Shown piece after piece: positions 24,988 to 33,717 of a stretch of 64,000 nucleotides of DNA (its first letter is position 1; each line of letters starts with the position of its first letter). Below the pieces are notes generated by a model. The model was not told the origin of the DNA and searched no databases. It saw nothing but the letters and a program-made list of their open reading frames with translations. The position numbers and the translations under genes were made by a program. The stretch is from Rhizobium viscosum (GTDB lineage Bacteria; Pseudomonadota; Alphaproteobacteria; Rhizobiales; Rhizobiaceae): assembly GCF_014873945.1 (NCBI RefSeq), contig NZ_JADBEC010000002.1, forward strand, positions 682,001 to 746,000, in the 5' to 3' direction.

Positions 24988-25708
24988 GATTTGCTCCAAA
25001 ATAGGCCCGTGCGACATCCTCCCGCGAGACGTCGGCGGAATCTCCCGAGAGCGTGATCCTGCCCTCCAGAATGCAATAGAGCCTGTTAGACGCGGCCAGC
25101 GCCCGCGACACGTCCTGTTCGACAAGGATCACCGCCGTGCCCGCTTTTGTAATGGCCGGCAGGGAATCGTAGATCTCACTGATCACCTTGGGAGCCAGCC
25201 CAAGCGATATCTCGTCACAGAGCAGCACCTCCGGCTGGCTGAGCAACGCACGGCCTATGGCCACCATCTGCTGCTGGCCGCCAGACATCTTCTCAACCAA
25301 CCGCTTTCGCATGGAAGCCAGGGCCGGAAAGAGATCGAGGACGCGCTGCATCGTCCAGGTCGTAGTGCCGTTCCTGCGGCCATGATCGAGCGCCACCAGG
25401 AGATTGTCCTCGACTGTCATGCCTGCAAAAAGCCGGCGGCCTTCGGGCACCATCGCAAAGCCTTTCTGAACCATCTGATAAGGTGCGCTGCCACCGACCG
25501 AAACGCCGGCATGGCGGACCATCTCCCGATTGCTCGGCAACAGGCCCATGATAGTCTTCAGCAAAGTCGATTTGCCGGCGCCATTGGCGCCGATCAGGGC
25601 AACGACCTCGCCGCGCATGACCTCGAAGTCCACCGAGAAGAGTGCCTGGAAATCACCGTATCCGGTGCAGAGCCCGTGGGTGGAGAGGATCGGTACTTCA
25701 GTCGTCAT
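24974..25708 (-). CDS. ABC transporter ATPase (LivF)
   Basis: A 244-residue cytoplasmic ATPase: Walker A GANGAGKSTLLK, Q-loop region, signature MSGGQQQM, Walker B EVLLCDEISLGLAPK and switch His-equivalent VEQDV. It ends in the short form typical of LivF. It overlaps livG by 4 bases and livH by 14. It powers the importer together with LivG. Confidence 0.93.
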   Translation of the reverse strand: MTTEVPILSTHGLCTGYGDFQALFSVDFEVMRGEVVALIGANGAGKSTLLKTIMGLLPSNREMVRHAGVSVGGSAPYQMVQKGFAMVPEGRRLFAGMTVEDNLLVALDHGRRNGTTTWTMQRVLDLFPALASMRKRLVEKMSGGQQQMVAIGRALLSQPEVLLCDEISLGLAPKVISEIYDSLPAITKAGTAVILVEQDVSRALAASNRLYCILEGRITLSGDSADVSREDVARAYFGANHAVA

Positions 25709-26433
25709 GCTTCCACTCCCATATAGACCCGGCGGACATTGGGATCGGCGATGACTGCCTGCGGAGTGCCTTCAGCAATCTTCTCTCCGAAATTCAGCAC
25801 CATCATCCGGTCGGCGGCGGCCATGATTGCGTTCAGTACGTGCTCGATCCAGATAACCGTGACATTGCGACGGCGGACTTTCTTCACCAGATCGACCAGG
25901 ACATGCGATTCCTGCTCGGTCAGACCGCCCGCGATCTCGTCAAGCAGCAGCAGCTTCGGATCGCTTGCCATTGCGCGCGCCATTTCCAGCCGCTTGCGAT
26001 CGAGCAGCGTCAGCGAGCCTGCGGTCTTGTTGGCCTTGTCGGCCAGCCCGCAATCCTCGAGGATTTCGGCGCAATGAACGTTCGCACTTCTCTCAGAGCG
26101 GGACGCGCCGAACATTGCCGCGACCATCAGATTCTCGAAAGTGGTCATGCCCCCGTAGGGCTTGGGAATCTGGTAGGTACGACCTATGCCCCGCTTGCAG
26201 CGCTTGTAGGGCGGCTCGTGCTGCAGGATGGAGCCAGCGAACAAGAGTTCGCCGGCATCCAGTCTGAGGTCTCCGCTGATCAGGTTGAAGAGCGTCGTCT
26301 TGCCCGCACCATTCGGTCCCAGGATACCCAGGACCTGATTGGTTCGCACCTCGAAGCTCACGTCGTGGACAACACGAATCGCGCCGAAGGACTTGGACAC
26401 GCCCACTGCGTTGAGGAGCACTTGATCATCCAT
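25705..26433 (-). CDS. ABC transporter ATPase (LivG)
   Basis: A 242-residue ATPase: Walker A GPNGAGKTTLFN, LivG-type segment GIGRTYQIPKPYGGMTTFENL, signature region GSLTLLDRKRLEMARAMA and Walker B LLLLDEIAGGLTEQE. The signature LTLLDRKR replaces the usual LSGGQ, which is common in LivG proteins. The start ATG is 20 bases after the substrate-binding protein stop. Second ATPase of the heteromeric importer. Confidence 0.93.
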   Translation of the reverse strand: MDDQVLLNAVGVSKSFGAIRVVHDVSFEVRTNQVLGILGPNGAGKTTLFNLISGDLRLDAGELLFAGSILQHEPPYKRCKRGIGRTYQIPKPYGGMTTFENLMVAAMFGASRSERSANVHCAEILEDCGLADKANKTAGSLTLLDRKRLEMARAMASDPKLLLLDEIAGGLTEQESHVLVDLVKKVRRRNVTVIWIEHVLNAIMAAADRMMVLNFGEKIAEGTPQAVIADPNVRRVYMGVEA

Positions 26434-26453
26434 GGTGATGCCAGTTTTCTCGC

Positions 26454-27746
26454 TCAGGACCAGTTGAGGAGGGACAGCTTCTGTTCCGGAGCGATCAGCT
26501 TTGAAACCGCATTGTCGACGATCTTCAGGTCATAGGGATATTTCGCGCCCTTCACCCACTGGCCACCGAAGATTGGCGTCTTGCAGATATTCGGGTGCGG
26601 ACCACCGCTGAACTTGATGGGACCGACGATAGTGTTGAGATCAGTCGCCTTCGCCGCATCGCGGATCGAAGCGCGGTCCCGCGGATCTTCGGCGCGCTTG
26701 AGCGTGTCAACGACGACTTCCCAGAGCGCATGTGCATAGCCGAGCGGCTGAATCCATTGCTTGTTTTGCGAGCTTTCCCATTCGCTAGCGATGTCGGCGC
26801 TGTTCTGGCCTGTCAGCGACGATTTGAAGGTGAAGGCCGGCGTCCACCAGACCTCTGTCGACATCCCTTCGCCGAGCGGACCCATGGCCGCTATACCTGA
26901 CGGGAAGAGCAGCGCCGCGGCCACCGTCACCACCTTGGGCCTGTAATTCTGCTGGCTGCATTGGGTGATGAAGGTCTTGAGATCCGAGGGGTAGGTAATG
27001 CCGCCGATGATATCGCACTCCTGCGCCTTGTATTCGGCGATCTGGGCGGAGAAATCGTTGGTGCGCGGCTGGAACATTGACGGGATCACCGTCGTGAAGC
27101 CTTCCTTTTGCACCGTCGGCGGCAGACCATAATCGTTGTTGCCCCAGGTTTCCCCGTCGGCATTGCGCGGGAACAGCATCCCCACCTTCTTGTTGGTCTC
27201 GACCGACTTCCACAGACCAACGAATGTAGCGAGCGCATCTTCGAGGCCCCAGAAGAAATGGTAATTCCACTCGAAGGGCTTCTCGGCGCCGCCGCGCGGC
27301 ATGACGAAAGCCTGCCATGGCGCGGCCGTCGAGATCGAGGGGCATCCGTAGAGTTCGGCCTGGTCCGCCACCGGATTGTTGATATCGGTGGTCGAGGCCG
27401 GAATGATCAGATGCACCTCATCATTGAGGATGAGATTGCCGGCAATTTCAGCAGCCTTGTTGGGATTGGACTGCGCATCGTGGGGAATGATCTCGATATT
27501 GTATTTCTTGCCCTTGTTCTCGACTCCTCCGGCCAGCAGCGCGCGCATCTTGCCGAGCGTGTAGCTGTCAGCCTCACCGAAGGGTGCCAGCGGCCCCGTC
27601 ATCGGCGAGACGAAGCCGATCTTGATCGTGTCGGTCGTGCCTGCCCGCAGGACAGAGGGCATGGCGAGCGCAGCGGCTGCTGTGCCCATTGACTTGAGTG
27701 CTGTGCGGCGGCTTATGCCGCCTTTCAGGAATTCGATCCTGCTCAT
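26454..27746 (-). CDS. Periplasmic substrate-binding protein of the Liv-type transporter
   Basis: A 430-residue type I periplasmic binding protein (Peripla_BP_6). The N-terminus has a twin-arginine-like signal (GISRRTALKSMGTAAAALAM, cleavage near LRAG), then IGFVSPMTGPLAPFGEAD. Its large size and Tat signal match members from catabolic clusters that bind aromatic or amide compounds rather than amino acids. It lies 27 bases after the SDR gene and upstream of livG in the same operon, and its gene is preceded by a good GGAG site. The ligand is unknown. Confidence 0.92.
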   Translation of the reverse strand: MSRIEFLKGGISRRTALKSMGTAAAALAMPSVLRAGTTDTIKIGFVSPMTGPLAPFGEADSYTLGKMRALLAGGVENKGKKYNIEIIPHDAQSNPNKAAEIAGNLILNDEVHLIIPASTTDINNPVADQAELYGCPSISTAAPWQAFVMPRGGAEKPFEWNYHFFWGLEDALATFVGLWKSVETNKKVGMLFPRNADGETWGNNDYGLPPTVQKEGFTTVIPSMFQPRTNDFSAQIAEYKAQECDIIGGITYPSDLKTFITQCSQQNYRPKVVTVAAALLFPSGIAAMGPLGEGMSTEVWWTPAFTFKSSLTGQNSADIASEWESSQNKQWIQPLGYAHALWEVVVDTLKRAEDPRDRASIRDAAKATDLNTIVGPIKFSGGPHPNICKTPIFGGQWVKGAKYPYDLKIVDNAVSKLIAPEQKLSLLNWS

Positions 27747-27773
27747 TTTGTTCTCCTCCGCTTGTTTGTTGTT

Positions 27774-28640
27774 TCACATCGTTGGGCTGCCTCCCGCAGC
27801 CCGTGGCGTGAATTGAATGGCGTCCTCGGCGGGCCTGAGCACCAGGCCTCCGTCGATCACGATATGCGCACCTGTGACGTAGGATGATGCGGGCGAGGCG
27901 AGATAGAGCGCCAAACCCTTGATCTCCGAGGTTTCGGCAACCCGACCGAGGGCCGACCACATGCTGAATGCCTTGCGGTCCTCTTCGAACCGCATTCGGC
28001 CGCCGGCAATATTGGTGATGAAAGGACCCGGCGCGATGGCATTGACAAGAATGCGGTGGCGGCCGAGCTCCATCGCCGCCTGACGGACGAGATGGGCGAC
28101 ACCTGCCTTTGCGGGCATGTAGGGCGTGCCAACGATACCGTCATTGTAGAGAGCCGCGACCGAGGATGTTGCGATGATCCGGCCGCCGCCGGTGCGCTTC
28201 ATGTGGCGGGCAGCAAGCTTGATCGTGTTATATACGCTCGTCAGGTTGGTGGTGATCACTTCGTCCCAATGATGGTCATCGAGGTTGTCGATCTCGCCAT
28301 CGGGATTTCGATCGCCGTCTGGTGTGAGGAAGCCTGGGCCGGCGTCAATGCCGGCATTGGCGAACACCACGTCGATCCTGCCGTGGCGTTTGGCCACTTG
28401 ATCGAAAGCGACCGACATGGCCGGACGGTCGGTAACATCCACCCGCATGCCCCAGACATTGCCATTGCTTCGCGAGAGTTCTTCGACCGTCCGGTCGAGT
28501 TCGTTCTGGTTCATATCGAAAATGCAAACGCGCGCACCGCCATCAGCAAGCACTTCCGCATAGGCACGGCCGAGACCCGAAGCGCCACCGGTGACGATCG
28601 CTGACTTATCCGATACGTTGAACATTTCCTGAAGCGACAT
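27774..28640 (-). CDS. Short-chain dehydrogenase/reductase
   Basis: A 288-residue classical SDR. The cofactor motif TGGASGLGRAYAEVLADGG, NAG in VFANAGID and catalytic Tyr-x3-Lys in YMPAKAG are present; the conserved Ser lies in IIATSSVAAL. Asp in IFDMN after the second strand suggests NAD(H) preference. The ribosome site GGGAGGAAGC precedes the ATG. It is the second gene of the catabolic operon, 42 bases after the cupin gene, and probably oxidises a hydroxyl made or exposed in the pathway. Confidence 0.92.
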   Translation of the reverse strand: MSLQEMFNVSDKSAIVTGGASGLGRAYAEVLADGGARVCIFDMNQNELDRTVEELSRSNGNVWGMRVDVTDRPAMSVAFDQVAKRHGRIDVVFANAGIDAGPGFLTPDGDRNPDGEIDNLDDHHWDEVITTNLTSVYNTIKLAARHMKRTGGGRIIATSSVAALYNDGIVGTPYMPAKAGVAHLVRQAAMELGRHRILVNAIAPGPFITNIAGGRMRFEEDRKAFSMWSALGRVAETSEIKGLALYLASPASSYVTGAHIVIDGGLVLRPAEDAIQFTPRAAGGSPTM

Positions 28641-28682
28641 GCTTCCTCCCGATGCTGCAGTTCTGAGGGGATTTGCGAAGGA

Positions 28683-29198
28683 TCAGATGAACATCTGCTC
28701 GTTGATCTTCAGATCATTTTCCCTGCAGTAATTGGTGTAATGGTCGATGAACCAGAACACATCCGCGGTGAAAGTGAACTTGGCATCGTCATCGAAAAAC
28801 TCGATGGGCCCATTGATCCAGAAGAGCGCCTTCATGCCGTTAGGATCGTCCGAGTAGAGCGTGTGCGCCGAACCGGGCAGCTCGTAGACGAAATCACCCG
28901 GACGCGCCGTCCAGTCATATTCGTAATAGCCCCACGAACCCTCAAGCGTTATCGCCGAAACTACGCCGCGATGCTTGTGGGTGCCGATCCGGCCGCCGCC
29001 TTTGACCCAGAGGATGTTGGCAACGGAATTGGTACGCACATCGAAGCAGAGATGTTTGATCGCTGCGGAATCGCCAAAAGGCACCCAGGGCGTCGAAGCG
29101 TCGTCGCCGGGGATATGGGCACCGTCGCGGGCAAAGCGGCGGATGGCCTCCTCGTATGGCTCCTCCGGTAATTTCACGATTTTCGGCCGCTCGTTCAT
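28683..29198 (-). CDS. Cupin dioxygenase, 2,4'-dihydroxyacetophenone-dioxygenase-like
   Basis: A 171-residue cupin. Motif 1 is GTHKHRGVVSAITLEGSW (HxH plus downstream Glu) and motif 2 is PGDFVYELPGSAHTL (PG-x-AH), giving a 3-His or 3-His-1-Glu metal site. Length and the TLYSDDPNGMKALFWINGPIEFFD segment resemble 2,4'-dihydroxyacetophenone dioxygenase, which cleaves an aryl ketol to an aromatic acid and formate. The start is the ATG at 29198 with GAGGAG upstream; an earlier in-frame start lacks support. First gene of the minus-strand operon, divergent from the XylR-like regulator. Substrate assignment is by resemblance and context only. Confidence 0.82.
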   Translation of the reverse strand: MNERPKIVKLPEEPYEEAIRRFARDGAHIPGDDASTPWVPFGDSAAIKHLCFDVRTNSVANILWVKGGGRIGTHKHRGVVSAITLEGSWGYYEYDWTARPGDFVYELPGSAHTLYSDDPNGMKALFWINGPIEFFDDDAKFTFTADVFWFIDHYTNYCRENDLKINEQMFI

Positions 29199-29502
29199 GG
29201 AAATCTCCTCCGAATACTTCCCATCCGACAACTGCAAGGAAGCTTAGGAAGCGGCCAAAAAAATCGTCAAATTCTTTCTTTCAGAGATTTCTGGACAGTC
29301 AGCATCATCGATAGTGCGTATTTGAAATTGTTATGAAAAAACGCGTTTCGAATGCCCTCTTGTTGCAGTGCCAACGTGTAATGACGCACCGCGAAATTCA
29401 TCAAATGATAAAATTCCACTTGCTCAAATCATAAACTCGAGCACTCTGACTGCGGGGAGCCGGCAGAGATTTGGGAGTGGCTCGCCGGGGGAGGATGCAT
29501 TC
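29199..29502. other. Divergent promoter region of the catabolic operon and its regulator
   Basis: The 304 bases between divergent starts are AT-rich compared with their surroundings. The direct repeat listed at 29401-29435 is the main feature. I see no sigma-54 promoter with correct TGGCAC-N5-TTGC spacing on either strand. Confidence 0.5.
29401..29435. promoter_or_regulatory. Direct repeat TCAAATsATAAA, candidate regulator site
   Basis: TCAAATGATAAA (29401-29412) and TCAAATCATAAA (29424-29435) match at 11 of 12 positions with 23-bp spacing, close to two helical turns. They lie 68-102 bases upstream of the regulator start and about 200 bases from the cupin start, where an upstream activator site is expected. 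Confidence 0.4.
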
Positions 29503-31170
29503 ATGAAACTTGCTGTAAATCAGGAGTCCCTGCTGGATCGGGGCGGTAATCCGACGATCCGCGAATTCCTGAGCAAGCTCACCTACAATCCTGTCGATGG
29601 CACGATCAAGCTTAACGAGCGACGTCTGATCATGCAGCGCGCCACCTCACGCGGCGCGCTGCGGGACGAGCTTGTCCGCCGGTACGGTCGTGACGACGCC
29701 TTTGTCATTCTCACCCGCCTTGGCTATCTGGCGGGCAAGGAAGATGCCGAGTTCATTCGGCAGGCATGGCCGGCACTTGATCAGGGCGATGCATTCACAG
29801 CCGGGACCAGACTCCACATGCTCAAGGGCGAGGTTCGCGTCGAAACCGTGCATAACGACTTCGACTTCAAGAAGGGTAAGTTCTCGGGCGAGTTCTTCTG
29901 GAACGACAGCATAGAAGCCACCGAATATCTCGAGCGTCACAACATCGCTCATGAATCCATGTGTTGGACGCAGGTCGGCTACGCGGCGGGCTATGCTTCC
30001 CATTTCTTCGGCAAGCTGATCGTCTACAAGGAGATTCAGTGTATCGCGCGCGGCGACAAACGCTGTCGTGTGGTTGGCAGGCCGGCGGAAGCATGGGACA
30101 AGGACGACGAGACGGTCCGGCTCTATCGCCGTCACATTTTGGCTGAGGGAAAGCCGTCCACGCTCCAACCGCAGACGATGCGGGCGACGACAATGCAGCG
30201 GGAGGGGCACGATGGTGGACACCACACCTCGGATCCGGTCGCCGCCATCCTTCTGGAGCCGGTGCGCCAGCGCCTGGCGCAGATCGTCCAGATGGCGAAT
30301 ATTCCCGTTTTGATAACTGGTCCCTGCGGCAGCGGAAAATGCGTGGCCGCACGTCATATCCACGATGCCGTTCATGGTGCCGCGACGCGGTTCGAAAGCT
30401 TTTCCTGTTCTGCGATTACCAATGGCAATCTGTCCGACATGATCGCTGTCCAGCAGCGCCGCGGCCGCAAGTCGGCGGCGGGCGGGGAAGCCGCAACAAC
30501 AATCGTGCTGCAAGATATAGAGAGGCTGAGCGACGTGGCCCAGCTTGAAATCGTCGAAATGCTTTCGGGCCAGAGAAAAGGGCAAGAAAACAACCTTCAT
30601 TCGAGACTCATTGCAACCTCGACCCTCTCTCCCCAGGAGTTGGCAAGCCTGCCGCATCTGCGCAAGGATCTGTTCTATTCGTTCATGGCCCTGCCCATCA
30701 CCATGCCTGCGCTGGCAAGTCGGCCCCACGACATCGGGCGTCTGGCCGAAGCCATCATGAGGTGTTTGGCGCCCGAATACGGCAAGAGCCCGCCTATACT
30801 GGCAGAGGATGCCACGGCATGGCTCAAGGCACTTCCATTGCCGGCAAACCGGCTCGAACTCGAAGCATTAATGCGTGGAGCAATTCTGACTGCGAAGCAG
30901 GATCGGGTGACGGCATCGACGCTAGAAGACGTGGCCGAGGATATGGGAATGCTGCCGCAACCCTTTGCAGCAGACAAAGCCCTCGCGGCCGTTCTGGCGC
31001 AGACAATCGAGCGAGGTGGCTTCGCTATCGATGATCTTAACCGCCAGATCTACCAGATGACCATCCGGCAAGCAGACGGTAATGTGGCACGGGCAGCCCG
31101 TATGCTCGGGCTCAGTCGTGCTCAGTTCGCCTATCGGCAGGGCCAGATCAGCAACGGAAGAAGCCCCTGA
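29503..31170 (+). CDS. XylR_N/V4R transcriptional regulator with degenerate AAA+ domain
   Basis: A 555-residue regulator in the layout of XylR/DmpR. It has a XylR_N domain (about 15-115), a V4R ligand-binding domain (about 120-195, with CIARGDKRCRV), a linker, an AAA+ domain (about 240-440) and a C-terminal Fis-type HTH (ADGNVARAARMLGLSRAQF). Walker A is GPCGSGKC (273-280), Walker B is weak (TIVLQDIERL), and FRxDLYYRL appears as LRKDLFYSF. The GAFTGA loop that contacts sigma-54 is missing. The start at 29503 has GGGGGAGG upstream. It probably senses the aromatic substrate and controls the divergent operon, perhaps without sigma-54. Confidence 0.85.
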   Translation: MKLAVNQESLLDRGGNPTIREFLSKLTYNPVDGTIKLNERRLIMQRATSRGALRDELVRRYGRDDAFVILTRLGYLAGKEDAEFIRQAWPALDQGDAFTAGTRLHMLKGEVRVETVHNDFDFKKGKFSGEFFWNDSIEATEYLERHNIAHESMCWTQVGYAAGYASHFFGKLIVYKEIQCIARGDKRCRVVGRPAEAWDKDDETVRLYRRHILAEGKPSTLQPQTMRATTMQREGHDGGHHTSDPVAAILLEPVRQRLAQIVQMANIPVLITGPCGSGKCVAARHIHDAVHGAATRFESFSCSAITNGNLSDMIAVQQRRGRKSAAGGEAATTIVLQDIERLSDVAQLEIVEMLSGQRKGQENNLHSRLIATSTLSPQELASLPHLRKDLFYSFMALPITMPALASRPHDIGRLAEAIMRCLAPEYGKSPPILAEDATAWLKALPLPANRLELEALMRGAILTAKQDRVTASTLEDVAEDMGMLPQPFAADKALAAVLAQTIERGGFAIDDLNRQIYQMTIRQADGNVARAARMLGLSRAQFAYRQGQISNGRSP

Positions 31171-31308
31171 AGCAATGCTGCCACGTGTTGCGATCCACCG
31201 GCTTCAAGGACAGTGTTGTGGCCAGTGATCGCGGTAGCTGGTGCCGAGCTTCCGAGCGGCGCCCCTTTGATCGCGAACGCTAAGTGAGCCTGTCATGCAC
31301 GGGTCGAC

Positions 31309-33543
31309 TTAAGCATACGTTTGCGACGGCCACGGGCGAAGCTCCTCCTGCGTCCGTTCGGAGTTCCCAATGAGATGTGGTTTCAACGCGGTTAAGTATT
31401 TGACGACGTGTTCGCGGTCTATCGGCTTACTGAACAAATAACCTTGGAGTGTGGTACAGCCCATTTCCAGCAGGCACATTGCCTGCCGGTGGGTTTCCAC
31501 ACCTTCCGCGGTGACCTTCATTTTTAGCTTCTGCGCCAGATTGAGCACCAGTTCAACGATTGCGAGGCTCGATTCATCGTCAAGCATGGTGTCGATAAAG
31601 CTTTTATCGATCTTGATGATATCGACGGGCAGACTCCGCAAATGCGTCAGTGACGCATAGCCCGTCCCAAAGTCATCGAGCGCCACAGCCAGGCCTTTTT
31701 TCCGCAAACGCTGCAGCGTTGTTGCAACGGTGTCTTCCAAGCCCTGCAGGAACACTGTTTCAGTTACTTCAAGCACCAGTTTGTCCAGCGGGATGCCTCT
31801 CGACGCAAACGCAGCAACAATCTTCGTTTCCAGATCGCCCCTCATGAAGTCGGAGGCGCTGACATTCAGCCCGACCCGTCCGAAATCCAGCCCGCGGTTC
31901 ATCCAGTTACGGATATCGGTCGCGACATGCTCGAGCATGCGTGTCGTGATATGATGGGACACGCTCGAGTCCGTGAACGCCTCATGAAATTGCGCAGCCG
32001 ACAGGATTGAGTTATCCGGGCGCTGCATTCTCACAAGCGCCTCGAACGCCCATACCTGACCGTCTGCACAACGAACGAGTGGCTGATAATGTGGCACTAT
32101 CCGATGCTCAGTGAGTGCCAGTTCCACCTCCCGAACGATCTGAATGCGATGGGCTATCGTCGAACGCAGGCTGGGCTGATATTGGACGTAGCTGCCGCGC
32201 CGTGTTTCCTTGGCGTGGTAGAGGGCAAAGTCCGCATTTTGTGAAAGTGTTGCCGCATCCATTTCACCTTCTGAAATCGCACCGCCTAAGGTTATCATCG
32301 GATTTATCGTCGACCCACCGACCTCCAGCGGGCGGCCGATATATTCGATCAGATGTCGCGCCAGTGAACGCATGCCCCGCGCGTTTGCGGGCGCTTCCAG
32401 GATGACGCAGAACTCATCACCGCCGAGGCGAAATACCTTTCCACGCTTTCCGAGGCGCTCGTCCAGACGCGACGCTACGCCTTTCAACAGCAGATCACCG
32501 GTTGCATGGCCGAGGGTGTCGTTGATTTGCTTCAAACGATCGACGTCGATCAGCAACAAACCGATGGAGGAAGCCTCCGTCGCCGTGAGTCTCTCCATAT
32601 GCGCATTGTAGGCCGCCCGGTTTGCAAGGCCGGTAAGGGGATCGGCGTTTGCTGCCCGGAGCAGACGTTGCTCATAGCGCACTTTTTCGGAAACATCCTG
32701 AACGATGCCGAATAGACGTCTTGGCTCACCTTGCAGGTGTTCGATATCGCTCACAACGCGAATCCATCGTTCCTCGCCTTCTGGAGTGATGATGCGATAT
32801 TCCTTGTCAATACCGGTGCCTGCGCCATTCAGGATGTCGCGGATCCTGCGCCTGACGCTGTCACGTTCTTCGGGAGCGTAGCAGCCGATCACCTCCTCCG
32901 AAGTCATGCGCTTGCCGATCGGCAATCCCACGGTGCGGTATATCTGATCCGACCAGACGATCGCACCGGTGCTAAGGTCCATCTCAAAACCACCGACCTT
33001 GGCAGAGCGCTCGGTTTGTTCGAACCGCGCCTGCTTCAACTCCAGTTCACGTTGCTGCTCCTTCAGCAGGCTTTGCTGACGATGCTCCCGGATAAGGCCC
33101 ATGACGACGCTCGCCAAACTATGGAGCTGTTCGAGGTCCCGATCGCTGAAGCGGCGGCTCTTGGTGTCGAGGACACAAAAGCCGCCGTAACACGTCGCTC
33201 CTTCCGAAAGCGGAACCCCCGCATAGAACTGTACGGACCAGTCTTTAACGAAAGTATTTGCGCAAAAGCGGGAGTCTGTGCGGGCATCTTCGACGACGAG
33301 CGGAGAGCCTGTTTCCACGACGTAGCCGCAAAAGGAATGCTCGCGCGGCGCCTCTTCCAAAGGGAAGCCTTGCCGAGCCTTGAACCACTGCCGGTGCTCA
33401 TCGACAAACGAAACCAACGCCATCGGCATATCGAACATGCTGCAGGCAAGACGTACGATCGCGTCGAACTCCGTCGTTGGCGGCGTATCGAGAATGCTTG
33501 CCTCGTAAAGAAGGTTCAGCCTCTCGTCTTCTGTCAGTGACAT
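31309..33543 (-). CDS. GAF-PAS-GGDEF-EAL cyclic di-GMP protein
   Basis: A 744-residue soluble protein. Residues 1-160 form a GAF domain (LLYEASILDTPPTTEFDAIV, REHSFCGYVV), then a PAS domain with PAC (about 170-290), a GGDEF domain (DPLTGLANR, RLGGDEFCVI) and an EAL domain (FEALVRM, EVTETVFLQ, DDFGTGYASL, VTAEGVET). Both catalytic motifs look intact, so it could make and degrade cyclic di-GMP; one domain may act only as a regulator. GAGGAG precedes the ATG. It is transcribed alone and lies near the chemoreceptor gene. No membrane segment is visible. Confidence 0.94.
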   Translation of the reverse strand: MSLTEDERLNLLYEASILDTPPTTEFDAIVRLACSMFDMPMALVSFVDEHRQWFKARQGFPLEEAPREHSFCGYVVETGSPLVVEDARTDSRFCANTFVKDWSVQFYAGVPLSEGATCYGGFCVLDTKSRRFSDRDLEQLHSLASVVMGLIREHRQQSLLKEQQRELELKQARFEQTERSAKVGGFEMDLSTGAIVWSDQIYRTVGLPIGKRMTSEEVIGCYAPEERDSVRRRIRDILNGAGTGIDKEYRIITPEGEERWIRVVSDIEHLQGEPRRLFGIVQDVSEKVRYEQRLLRAANADPLTGLANRAAYNAHMERLTATEASSIGLLLIDVDRLKQINDTLGHATGDLLLKGVASRLDERLGKRGKVFRLGGDEFCVILEAPANARGMRSLARHLIEYIGRPLEVGGSTINPMITLGGAISEGEMDAATLSQNADFALYHAKETRRGSYVQYQPSLRSTIAHRIQIVREVELALTEHRIVPHYQPLVRCADGQVWAFEALVRMQRPDNSILSAAQFHEAFTDSSVSHHITTRMLEHVATDIRNWMNRGLDFGRVGLNVSASDFMRGDLETKIVAAFASRGIPLDKLVLEVTETVFLQGLEDTVATTLQRLRKKGLAVALDDFGTGYASLTHLRSLPVDIIKIDKSFIDTMLDDESSLAIVELVLNLAQKLKMKVTAEGVETHRQAMCLLEMGCTTLQGYLFSKPIDREHVVKYLTALKPHLIGNSERTQEELRPWPSQTYA

Positions 33544-33717
33544 GCGACCTTACTCCTCGCAGTGCCGAGTGAGTGGGACCCTTCATGGATCGTAGAAGCG
33601 GACGAACTTGCCGCTGACGGGGTGTAAAATTGCGTTATCTCATGGCCGAGTATCGCACCACGACGTTCGCAAGCGCCTTGCCGCGAGCTTTCATACCGAT
33701 CCAATTTCCTGCGATGA

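Noticed and set aside
29363..29375. TTGGCACTGCAACA on the minus strand as a sigma-54 promoter
   Set aside because: The TGGCAC and TGCA elements abut, instead of the fixed 5-base gap needed between -24 and -12 boxes.
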